From Actinomycetota bacterium (GTDB taxonomy: Bacteria > Actinomycetota > Coriobacteriia > Anaerosomatales > JAHIQC01), in NCBI GenBank assembly GCA_018902765.1, contig JAHIQC010000218.1:1-5633 (forward strand): a DNA stretch of 5,633 bases, read 5' to 3'. A program made the position numbers and the translations under genes. The notes beneath the pieces were generated by a model. The model saw only the letters and a program-made list of their open reading frames with translations, made no database searches and was not told where the DNA came from. Positions 1 to 5,633 of this stretch are shown piece after piece (within the stretch, counting starts at the first letter, position 1; the number at the start of each line of letters is the position of its first letter).

Positions 1-1228
1 CAACTCCGAGTTCACCATGATCGACGACCAGAAGGTCGTCTTCGAGAACGCGCTCGCCCTGGCCCGCATCGCCAACCGCCAAGGCGGCAAGCACGTCATG
101 ATCGTGCGAGGTGGCCCCGGTACCGGCAAGTCGGTCGTCGCCGTCAACCTTCTCGTGTGCCTCACCGGCGAAGGCCTCGTCGCCCAGTACGTCTCCAAGA
201 ACAGCGCACCGCGCAACGTATACTCATCGCTGCTCAAGACTCACAAGCGCACGGGTGCATTCATCAACAACTTGTTCCGCGGCTCTGGTCAGTACTACGA
301 TCTCCCCGCCGACTCGCTCGACGCGCTGGTAGTCGACGAGGCCCACCGGCTCAACGAGAAGTCCGGCCTGTTCGGGAATCTCGGCGAGAATCAGATGGCC
401 GAGCTGATCGCCGCCTCGCGGTTCACAATCTTCTTCATCGACGAATCCCAGCGCGTCACCCTCAAAGACGCCGGAACCATCGCCGACATCCGCACCTTCG
501 CGAAGCGCGCCGGCGCCCGCATCCTCGAAGCCGAACTCAACTCGCAGTTCCGCTGCAACGGATCCGACTCCTACCTCACCTGGCTCGACGACGTCCTAGG
601 CATCACCCCCGCCGAGGAACCACCAACCCTGCTCGACTACGACTTTCAGGTCTTCGACGACCCCAACGAACTCGCAGTCGCGATCGAAGCGCGCAATGCC
701 GAGGAGAATCGCTCGCGAGTCGTCGCCGGTTACTGCTGGGAGTGGCCGACAGCGGGCAAGTCGAATCCGAACCACCACGACATCGTCATCCCCGAGCACG
801 GGTTCACCCGCTCGTGGAATCTTGGCTCCACAGCAACATGGGCGATCGATGAAGGCTCCATCGACCAGATTGGATGCATTCACACGTCCCAAGGCCTGGA
901 GTTCGACTACGTAGGCGTGATCATCGGCGACGACCTGCGATACTGCGACGGCGCCGTTATCACCGACCCCACACGCCGCGCCAAGAGCGATGCATCCCTC
1001 AAGGGCCTGAAGTCCATGGCCAAGTCAGACCCCGAGCGCGCAAGCCGAGCCGCCGACGAGCTCATCCGCAATACCTATCGGGTACTCATGACCCGCGGCA
1101 TGAAGGGCTGCTACGTGTTCTGCACCGACGCAGCACTCGCGCAGCACCTGCGCGATCGACTCCCTACCGTCACCTACGCACGTGCCGCGCCTATCACCCC
1201 GCAAGCCGCCGAAGCCAACCGGGAGTAG
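1..1228 (+). CDS. DUF2075 / Schlafen group 3-like SF1 helicase-ATPase, 5' partial
   Basis: Predicted nucleic-acid-dependent ATPase/helicase of the DUF2075 family. The frame is open to the left edge (first full codon at base 2). The Met at base 17 sits inside the conserved block that normally precedes the ATPase core, so it is probably not the true start. Counting from that Met: Walker A GGPGTGKS at 32-39; Walker B VVDEAH at 105-110; a second acidic motif FFIDESQR at 139-146; QFR at 177-179; the SF1 C-terminal motif HTSQGLEFD at 289-297; and the arginine motif YRVLMTR at 354-360. All core motifs are intact, so the ATPase is probably active. Full-length relatives often carry an N-terminal nuclease domain (GIY-YIG in many), but here that part is outside the window. 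The stop is 2 bp before the next gene, implying co-transcription and coupled translation. Family assignment is firm; biological role, probably DNA/RNA processing in defence, is inference. Confidence 0.9.
   Translation, partial: NSEFTMIDDQKVVFENALALARIANRQGGKHVMIVRGGPGTGKSVVAVNLLVCLTGEGLVAQYVSKNSAPRNVYSSLLKTHKRTGAFINNLFRGSGQYYDLPADSLDALVVDEAHRLNEKSGLFGNLGENQMAELIAASRFTIFFIDESQRVTLKDAGTIADIRTFAKRAGARILEAELNSQFRCNGSDSYLTWLDDVLGITPAEEPPTLLDYDFQVFDDPNELAVAIEARNAEENRSRVVAGYCWEWPTAGKSNPNHHDIVIPEHGFTRSWNLGSTATWAIDEGSIDQIGCIHTSQGLEFDYVGVIIGDDLRYCDGAVITDPTRRAKSDASLKGLKSMAKSDPERASRAADELIRNTYRVLMTRGMKGCYVFCTDAALAQHLRDRLPTVTYARAAPITPQAAEANRE
1221..1225 (+). promoter_or_regulatory. ribosome binding site of the pyrophosphohydrolase gene
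   Basis: GGGAG lies 5 nt before the ATG at 1231, within the last codons of the helicase gene. It supports this ATG as the start and suggests translational coupling with the upstream gene. Confidence 0.6.
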
Positions 1229-1230
1229 CC

Positions 1231-1572
1231 ATGTTCAACGACCTCACTCAGCGGATCGTCGAGTTCCGCGACGCCCGCGACTGGAAACAGTTCCATTCGC
1301 CCAGGAACCTTGCGGCGTCGATCTCGATCGAATCCGCGGAACTGCTCGAGATCTTTCAGTGGAGCAGCGACGCAACGCTCACCGATGATGTAGGGGAGCA
1401 TCGCGCGGACATCGAGCGCGAGCTTGCGGACATCGCCATCTACACGGTACTGATGGCCCATGAGACGGGCGTCGATCTCGACACCGCGATCCGTGCCAAG
1501 CTGGCCGAGAACGACGCGAAGTATCCGGTCGAGAAGGCACGCGGAAGTAGAATCAAGTACACGGAGCTATAG
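1231..1572 (+). CDS. MazG-like nucleotide pyrophosphohydrolase
   Basis: A 113-residue all-alpha NTP pyrophosphohydrolase of the MazG / RS21-C6 (dCTPase-like) superfamily, which hydrolyses (d)NTPs to (d)NMP and pyrophosphate in the cytoplasm. The metal-binding signature is present: E34 and E37 within SIESAELLEIFQW (32-44), then E64 and D67 within ERELADIAIY (62-71), which is the ExxE...ExxD pattern of the family. The conserved lead-in SPRNLA (23-28) is also typical. The length is that of a single-domain family member, not two-domain MazG. The start follows the helicase stop by 2 bp and has a GGGAG ribosome binding site. The substrate cannot be read from sequence: house-cleaning of modified nucleotides or depletion of a dNTP during phage attack are both possible. 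The tight link to a DUF2075 helicase suggests the two act in one pathway (inference). Confidence 0.9.
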   Translation: MFNDLTQRIVEFRDARDWKQFHSPRNLAASISIESAELLEIFQWSSDATLTDDVGEHRADIERELADIAIYTVLMAHETGVDLDTAIRAKLAENDAKYPVEKARGSRIKYTEL

Positions 1573-1672
1573 GGTGCAATCCTGCCGCCGTTTACGAGCG
1601 ACGCTGAAGCGAGTCTGGGAACGTCTATTGGGCGGCCTTGCGAACACTGCGGCAGCACTGAGGAGAAGCAGA
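1573..1672. other. 100-bp gap between pyrophosphohydrolase and restriction gene
   Basis: This gap separates the helicase/pyrophosphohydrolase pair from the restriction gene. I find no convincing -35/-10 pair and no hairpin followed by a T-run. CTGCCGC (1582-1588) and GCGGCAG (1649-1655) are complementary but 60 nt apart, too far for a normal terminator. The frame of the downstream gene stays open across the gap, with possible GTG (1574) and TTG (1628) starts, but neither has a good ribosome binding site. The restriction gene may be read through from upstream or use a promoter that I cannot recognise. Confidence 0.4.
1660..1665 (+). promoter_or_regulatory. ribosome binding site that fixes the TTG start of the restriction gene
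   Basis: GAGGAG lies 7 nt before the TTG at 1673. It is the best Shine-Dalgarno match between 1573 and 1700. It decides the start because the alternative in-frame starts upstream lack a comparable site and would add a basic, low-complexity extension not expected in this family. Confidence 0.7.
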
Positions 1673-3043
1673 TTGAAGAGGCAACCGTACGACCCCAGAG
1701 ACCGCGATTCGATCGTCGCGTATGCCGAACGCCTCGTCGGAAACTCCCTGCGCGAGATTCTTGACGAACTGCCCCCCGCGATCGACTTCTCTGGCCACAA
1801 GGGCGGATTCGGTACCGCCATAGAACGACACTACTTCGGATACGAGCCCAACAGCCGACCAGAGCCGGACTTCGCGGAGGCCGGCATCGAACTCAAGGCC
1901 ACACCGCTGAAGACGGTGCGCAAGAAGCTTGTCGCCAAGGAGCGTCTCGTCCTCGGAATGATCAACTATGTGGCGATCGAGTCCGAGGAATGGGAGAACA
2001 GCACCTTCATCAAGAAGAACTCCCACCTGCTTCTGGTCTTCTACTTGCACGAGGCGGACACGGACCCTCGCGACTTCGTCGTTCGAATCGTGCGACTCTG
2101 GGACTTCCCTGCCGAGGATCTCGAAATCATCCGGCAGGATTGGGAGAAGATCGTCGCCAAGATTCGCGAAGGCAAAGCACATGAGTTGTCCGAGGGCGAC
2201 ACGCTTTACCTTGGGGCCTGCACGAAGAGTTCGAACTCCACCGATCGGCGCACCCAGCCGAACTCGCCAGAACCAGCCAAGCCTCGAGCATTCTCGCTCA
2301 AGGCGAGCTACATGAACACGATCATCGATGACAGTCTTGCTCGCCAGGAGGCCCATAGGCGAGAGATCGTCATCGACCCGCGTCCGATACGTTCGGTTGC
2401 TGCCGCAGACGTCATTGCCGGCCTGAACTTCGAGGACGCGATCGCCAACCTCTTTACGCCATACATCGGACTCGCCGCTGATGAAATCGCGGAGCAACTG
2501 GGCGTCACAGCAAAGCCCGGAGCGAAGAACTACTACGCCGTCCTCACGAACCGCATGCTCGGTCTCGATGCCAAAGAGCGCGTCGCAGAGTTCGAGAAGG
2601 CCGACATCCAAGTCAAGACCATGAGGCTGACGACGAGCGGACGGCCCAAGGAGGACATCTCGTTCCGGGCGTTCAAGTACGTCGACCTGGTTGAGCAGGA
2701 TTGGGACACGAGTGACCTCAAGGACGCCCTGTCGAAGCGGTTCTTCTTCGTCATCTACCAACTGGACAGAGACGGGACACCTACGCTCGTCGGAACCCGT
2801 TTCTGGACCATGCCCGTGTCCGATGTTGAGCGTCTGGCCCGGCGCTGTTTCGATGAAACGCAGCATCGTATCCGCGAGGATCGTGCTGAGTACCTTCCAA
2901 AGAAGAGCGAGAACCGTGCAGTGCATGTGAGACCCCACGGGCGGGATTCTGCCGATGTGATTGCTACACCGAGCGGGAGACTTGTCTGCCGGAAGTCGTT
3001 CTGGCTGAACGGAACCTACATCAAGGAGCAGCTCGGGCTGTAG
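1673..3043 (+). CDS. Sau3AI-like type II restriction endonuclease (two MutH-like domains)
   Basis: Predicted type II endonuclease of the MutH/Sau3AI family; Sau3AI itself cuts before the G of GATC. With the TTG start the protein has 456 residues, close to Sau3AI (about 489). The N-terminal MutH-like nuclease domain includes GGFGTAIERHYFGYEPNS (44-61), then PDF with D66 and GIELKATP with E73 and K75. The D-x6-E-x-K spacing matches the MutH catalytic triad (D70, E77, K79). The C-terminal part from about residue 245 is a second MutH-like copy (FEDAIANLF, then EKADIQVKTM). There the aligned triad reads E306, Q313, K315, so it is probably non-catalytic, as known for the Sau3AI effector domain that binds a second site. 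The 3' end overlaps the opposing vsr-like gene by 28 bp. GATC specificity is inferred from the family and is not proven by sequence. Confidence 0.9.
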   Translation: MKRQPYDPRDRDSIVAYAERLVGNSLREILDELPPAIDFSGHKGGFGTAIERHYFGYEPNSRPEPDFAEAGIELKATPLKTVRKKLVAKERLVLGMINYVAIESEEWENSTFIKKNSHLLLVFYLHEADTDPRDFVVRIVRLWDFPAEDLEIIRQDWEKIVAKIREGKAHELSEGDTLYLGACTKSSNSTDRRTQPNSPEPAKPRAFSLKASYMNTIIDDSLARQEAHRREIVIDPRPIRSVAAADVIAGLNFEDAIANLFTPYIGLAADEIAEQLGVTAKPGAKNYYAVLTNRMLGLDAKERVAEFEKADIQVKTMRLTTSGRPKEDISFRAFKYVDLVEQDWDTSDLKDALSKRFFFVIYQLDRDGTPTLVGTRFWTMPVSDVERLARRCFDETQHRIREDRAEYLPKKSENRAVHVRPHGRDSADVIATPSGRLVCRKSFWLNGTYIKEQLGL

Positions 3044-3474
3044 CGCGCGTCAAGAACGCCCTGGATGCGCTGGAGAACACAGGACGAATCCGCTTTCAGC
3101 TCGCACTCCCAGACAATGACCACCCGCCATCCCGCCTCAACAAGAGCGGCCGTCTTCCTCGCATCTCGCTCAATATTCAGCTCGAACTTACGCGACCAGA
3201 ACTCCACGTTGCTCTTCGGCATCGGAGGCTCGCAGAGTGAACAGCGGTGCCAATAGCAGCCATTCACGAAGATTGCCACCTTGCGACCAGGAAAGGCTAT
3301 GTCAGGATGCCCGGGTGCCTTCTTCCAGTGAAGTCGATAGCCTGGATACCCCGCTGCCCGCAGCAGGCGCCTCAGCTCAAGTTCCGGAGCGGTGTCCTTG
3401 GCCTGATTGCCCCGCATGGATTTCGCGACGGCTGCCGAAGTTGCCGGCGGTGCCGGTCCGAGTTGGCTTGGCAT
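3016..3474 (-). CDS. vsr: Vsr-type T:G mismatch (very short patch repair) endonuclease
   Basis: Predicted very short patch repair endonuclease, which nicks 5' of the T in T:G mismatches formed when 5-methylcytosine deaminates. The 152-residue length fits E. coli Vsr (156). Landmarks: SMRGNQAKDTAPE (19-31) with E31 matching E25 of E. coli; HPD with D58 matching catalytic D51; FVNGCYWHRC (69-78) carrying C73, H76 and C78; C81; NIERD with D104; and WEC with C124. The Cys/His set matches the structural zinc site. E. coli T63-H64 is replaced by V70-N71. The ATG at 3474 is chosen because AAGGGG lies 6 nt upstream and the length fits; the open frame continues to 3756 but that extension has no Vsr character and overlaps the methyltransferase gene. 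It sits between restriction and methylation genes, convergent with the former and divergent from the latter, as expected for a repair partner of a 5-methylcytosine system. Confidence 0.92.
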   Translation of the reverse strand: MPSQLGPAPPATSAAVAKSMRGNQAKDTAPELELRRLLRAAGYPGYRLHWKKAPGHPDIAFPGRKVAIFVNGCYWHRCSLCEPPMPKSNVEFWSRKFELNIERDARKTAALVEAGWRVVIVWECELKADSSCVLQRIQGVLDARYSPSCSLM

Positions 3475-3480
3475 GGCATA

Positions 3481-3486
3481 CCCCTT
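3481..3486 (-). promoter_or_regulatory. ribosome binding site of the vsr-like gene
   Basis: On the minus strand AAGGGG lies 6 nt before the ATG at 3474. It selects this start over the longer open frame reaching 3756 and over the internal Met at residue 20. Confidence 0.65.
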
Positions 3487-3552
3487 CGCGGAACATGCTG
3501 AGTGGCTTCTGCAAGCCATCGTACCGCGACCGAACAACCCATTCGCCGAGGC

Positions 3553-3582
3553 TTGATCAATGTCACTGTCGACGGCTATGAT
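3553..3582 (+). promoter_or_regulatory. putative sigma-70-type promoter of the methyltransferase gene
   Basis: TTGATC (3553-3558; 4 of 6 to TTGACA) and TATGAT (3577-3582; 5 of 6 to TATAAT) are separated by 18 bp. Transcription would begin near 3589, giving a leader of about 30 nt before the TTG start at 3618. The -35 hexamer contains a GATC, the likely target of the encoded methyltransferase, within the palindrome TTGATCAA. Consensus matching by eye only. Confidence 0.55.
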
Positions 3583-3607
3583 GTGCCTGCACCCACACGC
3601 ATACCAA

Positions 3608-3612
3608 CGGAG
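3608..3612 (+). promoter_or_regulatory. ribosome binding site of the methyltransferase gene
   Basis: CGGAG lies 5 nt before the TTG at 3618. An in-frame stop at 3579-3581, with no other start codon between, makes this TTG the first usable initiation codon. Confidence 0.55.
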
Positions 3613-3617
3613 TCCAA

Positions 3618-4940
3618 TTGACCCGAAATACAGACAAATCCAGCGCCAAGCAACCCCAACTGCGAGCAATCGAGCTCTTCGCTGGCGTTGGCGGATTCCG
3701 CCTCGGACTCGAAGCGAGCGGCTGGGAGGTCGTCTGGGCAAATCAGTGGGAACCACCCGGAACCCCCGCCCGCCAATTCGCGTACGACTGCTACGTCGAA
3801 CGATTCGACTCGGCGAACCTGCACCCCGAGGCCCATTCCAATCGCGACATCGCTGCGGTTCTCGATGACGTCAAGGCGGGCGAATACGAGATTCCAGAGC
3901 ATGAGCTGCTCGTCGGTGGATTCCCTTGTCAAGATTACTCAGTGGCGAAGCCCTTGAGCCAAGCTGAGGGCATCCGAGGCAAGAAGGGTGTGCTCTGGTG
4001 GGAAATCTATCGGCTTCTGGAGATGAAAGAGCCCAAGTACGTGCTCCTTGAGAACGTTGATCGCCTGCTCAAGTCGCCAGTCAAGCAACGCGGCCGAGAC
4101 TTCGCAATCATTCTCGCGTGCCTTGCTCATCTCGGCTACGGAGTCGAATGGCGCGTGGTGAACGCTGCCGAGTACGGCTATCCGCAGCGCCGACGCCGTG
4201 TGTTCATCTACGCCGAGAAGCTCCCAAAGCACATCGAGTGGGATCCTGCAGAGCGCCTCGTGGCATCCGGAGTCCTTGCCCGCGCACTGCCCGTTGCGGA
4301 GAGAGAGCACTTCGAGGTGGACCATGCGAGCATCATCACCGACTACCTCGAGTTGCCCCCCGACGTGTACGAAGTGAGCAACACCATCGGCTTAGAGCGG
4401 CGGACCTCGCCATTCAAGGCCGCAGGCATCATGACTCGCGGCCATGTGTGGACTAGAGCACTCACGCCTGTGACCCCGAAGCGATTAGTGACACTCGGTG
4501 ATGTCGTCAAGAAGACCAAGAAGGTCGATGAGTCATTCTTCTTGGACGAAGCGTCCTTTGAGCGATGGGCCTACCTCAAGGGTGCCAAGAGCGAGCCCCG
4601 AGTAAATCGAGCGTCGGGGTTCGAATATCGATACTCCGAAGGAGGAATGTCGTTTCCTGATCCCTTGGAGCGCCCAGCACGAACAATCCTGACCGGCGAG
4701 GGTGGCACATCAGCTTCGCGGTTCAAGCATGTGGTGCAGGCTGCAGATGGCAAACGGCTCCGCAGGCTCACGCCGGACGAACTCGAAGAGCTGAACGGCT
4801 TCCCACGCGGATGGACCAACACCGGCATGAGCGACGTGAAGCGCGCCTTCTGCATGGGCAATGCGCTTGTTGTGGGGGTTGTGGAGCGCATAGGCGAACA
4901 GATTCGCGCAGATGCCGTGATGCTGCCGACGAGAACGTGA
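3618..4940 (+). CDS. DNA (cytosine-5-)-methyltransferase of the Sau3AI-like system
   Basis: Transfers a methyl group from S-adenosylmethionine to carbon 5 of cytosine in DNA, protecting host sites from the neighbouring endonuclease. The 440-residue protein has the family motifs in order: I, LFAGVGGFRLGLE (20-32), for cofactor binding; the motif II acidic residue in NQWE (42-45); IV, GGFPCQDYS (100-108), with catalytic Cys104; VI, ENV (145-147); VIII, QRRRR (190-194); IX, RPARTILTGEG (352-362); and X, GNALVVGVVERIGEQI (414-429). The roughly 155 residues between VIII and IX form the target recognition region. Pairing with a Sau3AI-like nuclease implies GATC methylated at C, as for M.Sau3AI; this is inference. 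TTG is the start because an in-frame stop lies at 3579. It has its own promoter, so it can be expressed independently of the endonuclease gene. Confidence 0.95.
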   Translation: MTRNTDKSSAKQPQLRAIELFAGVGGFRLGLEASGWEVVWANQWEPPGTPARQFAYDCYVERFDSANLHPEAHSNRDIAAVLDDVKAGEYEIPEHELLVGGFPCQDYSVAKPLSQAEGIRGKKGVLWWEIYRLLEMKEPKYVLLENVDRLLKSPVKQRGRDFAIILACLAHLGYGVEWRVVNAAEYGYPQRRRRVFIYAEKLPKHIEWDPAERLVASGVLARALPVAEREHFEVDHASIITDYLELPPDVYEVSNTIGLERRTSPFKAAGIMTRGHVWTRALTPVTPKRLVTLGDVVKKTKKVDESFFLDEASFERWAYLKGAKSEPRVNRASGFEYRYSEGGMSFPDPLERPARTILTGEGGTSASRFKHVVQAADGKRLRRLTPDELEELNGFPRGWTNTGMSDVKRAFCMGNALVVGVVERIGEQIRADAVMLPTRT

Positions 4941-4958
4941 AAGAGGGTTTCTTCACGT
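4935..4958. terminator. possible hairpin terminator at the convergent junction
   Basis: ACGTGAA (4935-4941) and TTCACGT (4952-4958) form a 7-bp perfect stem with a 10-nt loop. The stem includes the methyltransferase stop codon and lies just before the end of the opposing gene. There is no clear T-run, so this is a weak candidate for bidirectional termination. Confidence 0.35.
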
Positions 4959-4967
4959 CCCACACAG

Positions 4968-5633
4968 TCAGCCGACGCGCGCCAAATACTGCGAGGGCTC
5001 CAAGACGCAACTCGCATCCAGTGAGCCCGCTATCGAGAAGAGCCGTGGGTTGAGTCGGAAATCGAACAGGCGATACAGCCGGTAGTTGGAGGACCCCCTC
5101 GAGACCTCCAGCTCGTTGGGCGTGACATAGAAGGGGGTGAAGATTCCGTACCCGGTCGTCTTCACCTCTATCATCAGCTCGGAGCCATCCAGCTCGAACG
5201 ATCTGACGTCGTACCCCAGGCCGTCGCCGAGTGAGAGCGCAACATGCTCGACCCTATCTGCCAATCGACCTGCGCCGACCGACTTCAGGCGCGCCCTCTC
5301 GAACTCAACTACAAACTGCTCACCGGCAAGCCCCAGGGATGTGTTCCGTGCTTCCCGAGCCAGATAGTCAACGCCACGTCGCACTCGCCAGGCAACTGCG
5401 TGCTCACGAGCGACACTCGCGCTGGGCTGACTGGGCGCGGGCGTAGCCACAAGCCGTTCAAGGATTCCGTCCAACAGCGGCAAGGCGGCACTGGCGGTAG
5501 CAGAGTCGGCCACCAGCCCATCCAGGTTCTGCAACTCGGCCACCCTGCGCAGAACCACATCGACCAACGCCTTCTGGTAGTTGTGCTGCGGCTTGTATCC
5601 AGGCAGATAGGGATAGCCCATCTCGACCAATAC
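4968..5633 (-). CDS. DUF3883 (NO VEIN C-terminal-like) domain protein, possibly 5' partial
   Basis: The frame is open to the right edge. The first ATG in view is at 5621 (217 residues), but no clear ribosome binding site lies in the 12 bases visible upstream, and a TTG at 5630 is also in frame, so the gene may begin outside the window. Numbered from that ATG: an N-terminal segment PYLPGYKPQHNYQ (4-16) leading into a helical region, a Pro/Ser/Ala-rich linker near 60-70, then a DUF3883-like domain from about 97 to 200. That domain has GLAGEQFVVEFE (97-108), GYDVRSF (136-142), IEVKTT (151-156) and YRLYRLF (180-186). E101, D138, E152 and K154 fit a PD-(D/E)XK-like nuclease core. No signal peptide or membrane segment is visible. 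It converges on the methyltransferase gene, 27 bp apart. Nuclease activity and a defence role are inferred from motif pattern and location. Confidence 0.75.
   Translation of the reverse strand, partial: VLVEMGYPYLPGYKPQHNYQKALVDVVLRRVAELQNLDGLVADSATASAALPLLDGILERLVATPAPSQPSASVAREHAVAWRVRRGVDYLAREARNTSLGLAGEQFVVEFERARLKSVGAGRLADRVEHVALSLGDGLGYDVRSFELDGSELMIEVKTTGYGIFTPFYVTPNELEVSRGSSNYRLYRLFDFRLNPRLFSIAGSLDASCVLEPSQYLARVG

Larger units (their letters stand above)
3475..3617. promoter_or_regulatory. divergent intergenic region between vsr-like and methyltransferase genes
   Basis: This 143-bp stretch separates two genes that start back to back, so it must hold the start signals of both. On the plus strand it has a recognisable promoter and ribosome binding site for the methyltransferase. 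On the minus strand I see the vsr ribosome binding site but no convincing -35/-10 pair. It contains the 8-bp palindrome TTGATCAA (3553-3560), centred on a GATC. No tandem C-box typical of controller proteins is evident, and no controller gene is present in the window. Confidence 0.7.

Noticed and set aside
157..852. Arg/Pro-rich open frame inside the helicase gene
   Set aside because: It is a shifted-frame shadow with very biased composition; the helicase frame carries all the conserved motifs.
1582..1655. Complementary CTGCCGC / GCGGCAG pair as a terminator
   Set aside because: The 60-nt separation and lack of a T-run make a terminator unlikely; a 7-bp match is expected by chance in GC-rich DNA.
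1460..1672. Longer start for the restriction endonuclease
   Set aside because: It would overlap the pyrophosphohydrolase gene and add an Arg/Ser-rich segment. The TTG at 1673 has a strong ribosome binding site and places the conserved N-terminal helix near residue 15, as expected.
1625..2938. Long open frame of 437 codons on the minus strand
   Set aside because: It lies wholly antisense to the restriction gene, shows no recognisable domain, and is a typical by-product of high-GC codon bias.
3237..3581. Plus-strand open frame opposite the vsr-like gene
   Set aside because: It is antisense to the conserved Vsr coding sequence, has no good ribosome binding site or domain, and ends across the methyltransferase promoter.
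3475..3756. N-terminal extension of the vsr-like frame
   Set aside because: The extension has no Vsr features, overlaps the start of the methyltransferase gene and its promoter, and the ATG at 3474 has a good ribosome binding site and gives the usual family length.
1..5633. CRISPR array, tRNA gene, insertion sequence ends or attachment site
   Set aside because: Reading through the window I found no regularly spaced repeats, no cloverleaf-like segment, no transposase or integrase, and no long terminal inverted or direct repeats.
1..5633. Avoidance of GATC in the locus as a sign of restriction pressure
   Set aside because: GATC is frequent, for example at 19-22, 100-103, 299-302 and several times in the restriction gene, so no depletion is evident by eye.

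Overview
The window is GC-rich, has very short or overlapping gene junctions and uses TTG as well as ATG starts. The proteins resemble actinobacterial relatives, so a high-GC actinobacterium is my best guess; that is an inference from composition and recalled protein style, not from a search. Six protein genes fill nearly all of the sequence. I see no tRNA, rRNA, CRISPR array, insertion sequence or attachment site. The content is that of a defence island.

Layout. (1) Bases 1-1228, plus strand: the 3' part of a DUF2075 (Schlafen group 3-like) superfamily 1 helicase/ATPase gene, whose N-terminus lies off the left edge. (2) 1231-1572, plus: a small all-alpha MazG-like NTP pyrophosphohydrolase, 2 bp behind the helicase. 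(3) 1673-3043, plus, TTG start: a Sau3AI-like type II restriction endonuclease with two MutH-like domains, the second catalytically degenerate. (4) 3016-3474, minus: a Vsr-type T:G mismatch endonuclease, overlapping the 3' end of the restriction gene by 28 bp. (5) 3475-3617: a 143-bp divergent intergenic region with a good plus-strand promoter whose -35 hexamer contains a GATC site. (6) 3618-4940, plus, TTG start: a DNA (cytosine-5) methyltransferase. (7) 4935-4958: a small hairpin at the convergent junction. (8) 4968 to the right edge, minus: a DUF3883-type protein with a PD-(D/E)XK-like D...E-V-K pattern.

How the genes work together. Endonuclease, methyltransferase and Vsr form one restriction-modification set, most likely directed at GATC. 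The methyltransferase would make 5-methylcytosine on the host, the endonuclease would cut unmethylated invading DNA, and Vsr would start repair of the T:G mismatches that arise when 5-methylcytosine deaminates. GATC inside the putative methyltransferase promoter suggests that the enzyme could sense methylation of its own promoter. The helicase/pyrophosphohydrolase pair upstream looks like a separate translationally linked module, and the DUF3883 gene downstream is a candidate further defence component. The two flanking modules are the less understood part of the window.
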